Below, in pieces: positions 62,487-64,000 of a stretch of DNA of 64,000 nucleotides. Origin of the DNA: Flavobacterium psychrotrophum (GTDB lineage Bacteria > Bacteroidota > Bacteroidia > Flavobacteriales > Flavobacteriaceae); NCBI RefSeq assembly GCF_003403075.1, contig NZ_CP031557.1, positions 1,922,001 to 1,986,000 on the forward strand. Direction: 5' to 3'. The position numbers were made by a program, and so were the translations under genes. Below the pieces are notes generated by a model. The model saw only the letters and a program-made list of their open reading frames with translations, made no database searches and was not told where the DNA came from. The first letter of the stretch is position 1. Each line of letters begins with the position of its first letter.

Positions 62487-63191
62487 TTATGGTTTTGTTT
62501 GTTTCAGCATCCATTCATAAATGGCAGGATCATCATATACCCTTGTCCAGCTGTTATGGTTGGCATCATCAAAAATGGTAAGCTTTATATCTTTAGCACA
62601 AGGCTGTAACTTTTTATATATCACTTCAGAGTACTGCACGTCTACAACATCATCGAGCAGGCCGTGAAAAATGCGGATAGGAATTTCGCCGATCTTACAA
62701 TTTTCAATCATCGGCACACGGTCTACAAAGCCTGCAATGGGCACTAATGCCGCAAACATATCCGGATGTGCAAAAGCCAGATTCCATGCGCCCCAGCCAC
62801 CCATACTAAGGCCTGTAAGGTAAATGCGCTTAGGGTCTATGTTGTTATCCTTAGCTACCTTTTGTATCAGTTTATAAAGTACCTCGCTGTCCCAGTACTC
62901 TTCTTCAGGGCATTGCGGTGCAAGCACAAAAGCATCTATACTGTGGGTTTTAAGATAATTAAATGGCCCGTGAATCTTTACTTTTTCTATATCAGTACCC
63001 TTCTCTCCAGATCCGTGCAGGAAAACAATAAGGGGCTTCTTTTCTTTTTTAGCATTCTCAGGCACATGCAATGCGTAACCCAGCTGTTTTTTTACGGTTA
63101 TTTCTGTTTTAAACAATCCGCTTTCATCTTTCTGGGCGAAACCAGTAAGCGAAAAAACCAGCGCTAGTAAAGTAATATGAAATTTTGCCAT
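62487..63191 (-). CDS. Exported alpha/beta-hydrolase (esterase, dienelactone-hydrolase-like)
   Basis: A 234-residue secreted hydrolase: signal peptide (to about 20), oxyanion segment IVFLHGSGEKG, the nucleophile S129 in GLSMGGWG, an Asp at D180/D181 in HGLLDDVV and H212 in DDANHNSW. The fold suits phospholipase/carboxylesterase or feruloyl-esterase-like proteins. A role in removing ester decorations from a glycan is likely from context. It starts 3 nt after the GH144-like gene. Confidence 0.85.
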   Translation of the reverse strand: MAKFHITLLALVFSLTGFAQKDESGLFKTEITVKKQLGYALHVPENAKKEKKPLIVFLHGSGEKGTDIEKVKIHGPFNYLKTHSIDAFVLAPQCPEEEYWDSEVLYKLIQKVAKDNNIDPKRIYLTGLSMGGWGAWNLAFAHPDMFAALVPIAGFVDRVPMIENCKIGEIPIRIFHGLLDDVVDVQYSEVIYKKLQPCAKDIKLTIFDDANHNSWTRVYDDPAIYEWMLKQTKP

Positions 63192-63194
63192 GCC

Positions 63195-64000
63195 TTAGAA
63201 ATTATATTTACCCGAGTGGAAGCCCAATTTTACAAGCCCTTGTTTAACCTCAGGAGCGTTCATAAACAGTTGCCAAAGCAGGCCACTACGGTGGTTTTCC
63301 AGCATAACGGCCATAGGTCCCTGGTCAATAGCCAGGTAACGTTTGGTACTCCAATTGTATTGCTGGCTGTGTGCATCATAAAAACCGGCAGGCCCCCAAA
63401 GCAGGCTGCTGTGGTTTTCATAAAAATTGCGCATTGCCGCAAGGCTTTCTGTAGGTGTATATACAATAGAACTTACAGCAGCAGTAGGCGAGATAACACC
63501 TTTATCATTGCTTGGCATATGGGCATCATATCCTGTAGTACCGTCGGCATTACGGCTGTAAGAAGCAGTAAGCCCCCAATAATTATTACCGTAGCCAGCA
63601 AAGCCACGCGGATTTTCTACACAATACTGATGATCTATTTTAACCTGGTTCACATTAAGATCCCAGTAGTTAGCATACTGGTCTGTAAGCTGATGAGGGT
63701 CTAAACCTGCGTAAGAGTAGTGCGCCCAGAATAAAGGCCCGCCAAACTCTTCTGCACCATTATGTTTTAAAATAAGCGGAATACCATATTTTGTATTGCC
63801 TGAAACAATGCCACCGCTTCTGGCCCATCCTTCATGATACGGTGCCGCGGTAATGGTATGTGTAGGCGAAGCTGCTGCCAGCACATAAGTAATAAGGCAC
63901 TCATTATACCCCTGAAGCGGGAAGTTCATCTCCCAGGCATAATCAGGAGACCAATGCCAGTACAACACATCTTGACCATTGCGGTACCAGTCCCAGTCTA
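63195..64000 (-). CDS. Glucoamylase-like (PF10091) / GH144-type protein, C-terminal part
   Basis: The frame runs in from the right window edge, so the N-terminus is missing; 267 residues are visible. Segments WHWSPDYAWEMNFPLQGYNE, HEGWARSGGIVSGNTKYGIP, GGPLFWAHYSYAGLDPH and AIDQGPMAVMLENHRSGLLW are typical of the PF10091 glucoamylase-like family, which includes the GH144 endo-beta-1,2-glucanase of Chitinophaga. The Glu and Asp in the first segments may be catalytic. Together with the GH3 and esterase genes it forms a glycan-degrading unit. Activity on beta-1,2-glucan is an inference. Confidence 0.85.
   Translation of the reverse strand, partial: DWDWYRNGQDVLYWHWSPDYAWEMNFPLQGYNECLITYVLAAASPTHTITAAPYHEGWARSGGIVSGNTKYGIPLILKHNGAEEFGGPLFWAHYSYAGLDPHQLTDQYANYWDLNVNQVKIDHQYCVENPRGFAGYGNNYWGLTASYSRNADGTTGYDAHMPSNDKGVISPTAAVSSIVYTPTESLAAMRNFYENHSSLLWGPAGFYDAHSQQYNWSTKRYLAIDQGPMAVMLENHRSGLLWQLFMNAPEVKQGLVKLGFHSGKYNF

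Overview
The window looks like chromosomal DNA of a member of the Flavobacteriaceae (Bacteroidota), probably Flavobacterium or a close relative. Supporting signs are a fused LpxC-FabZ enzyme, a PorX-type PglZ response regulator (type IX secretion), a PUR-alpha-like DUF3276 protein, a long NusB, DUF6705 and DUF4249 proteins, a SusB-like GH97 enzyme, and several TAnnTTTG boxes matching the Bacteroidota sigma-A -7 element. Shine-Dalgarno sequences are mostly absent. I found no tRNA, rRNA, CRISPR array, prophage or intact insertion sequence.

Layout. 1-1.2 kb: the end of a DUF4293 gene and a cold-shock gene flanked by two near-identical elements that read best as minus-strand small RNAs. 1.2-12.2 kb: D-lactate dehydrogenase, a phosphoesterase, a HipA-like kinase/DUF3037 pair, nitronate monooxygenase, the nusB-DUF1573-yajC operon, leucine dehydrogenase, an ABC exporter, a PUR protein, small membrane and secreted proteins, and a hypoxanthine-DNA glycosylase. 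12.2-16.5 kb: a lysine/alanine-tailed ferritin-like protein, uvrB, a VOC protein and sucD. 16.5-25.5 kb: a minus-strand run for lipid A and the envelope (HD hydrolase, lpxD, lpxC-fabZ, lpxA, efp, OprB-like porin, second lpxD, NTF2-like protein, membrane protein). 25.7-30.5 kb: porX, tsaE, alanine dehydrogenase and a trypsin-like protease without a signal peptide. 30.4-32.9 kb: a tandem DUF6705 array of three intact genes with a truncated copy at one end and a decayed relative at the other. 33-39.4 kb: an endonuclease V gene broken by one in-frame stop, glmM, an ACP phosphodiesterase, an AlkD-like protein and a CLC chloride protein. 39.4-43.7 kb: leuACDB. 43.9-49.1 kb: a helical protein of unknown function and a copper operon (AraC regulator with a metal-binding domain, copA, copZ). 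49.2-54.5 kb: a TonB-dependent receptor with a DUF4249 lipoprotein, CvpA and small exported proteins. 54.5-64 kb: carbohydrate use (sugar MFS transporter, GH43, GH97, GH3, esterase and the 3' part of a GH144/glucoamylase-like gene cut by the window edge).

How the parts connect. The lpx genes make lipid A and are grouped with translation factor EF-P and a porin. The last 10 kb is a saccharide-degradation locus; the GH144-like plus GH3 pairing suggests beta-1,2-glucan, which is an inference. The copper operon couples sensing, export and chaperoning. Two enzymes for deaminated adenine are encoded: the glycosylase is intact while endonuclease V is interrupted. Four long inverted repeats of two sequence families (5.1, 36.1, 45.6 and 60.0 kb) lie between genes and look like short non-autonomous or REP-like elements.
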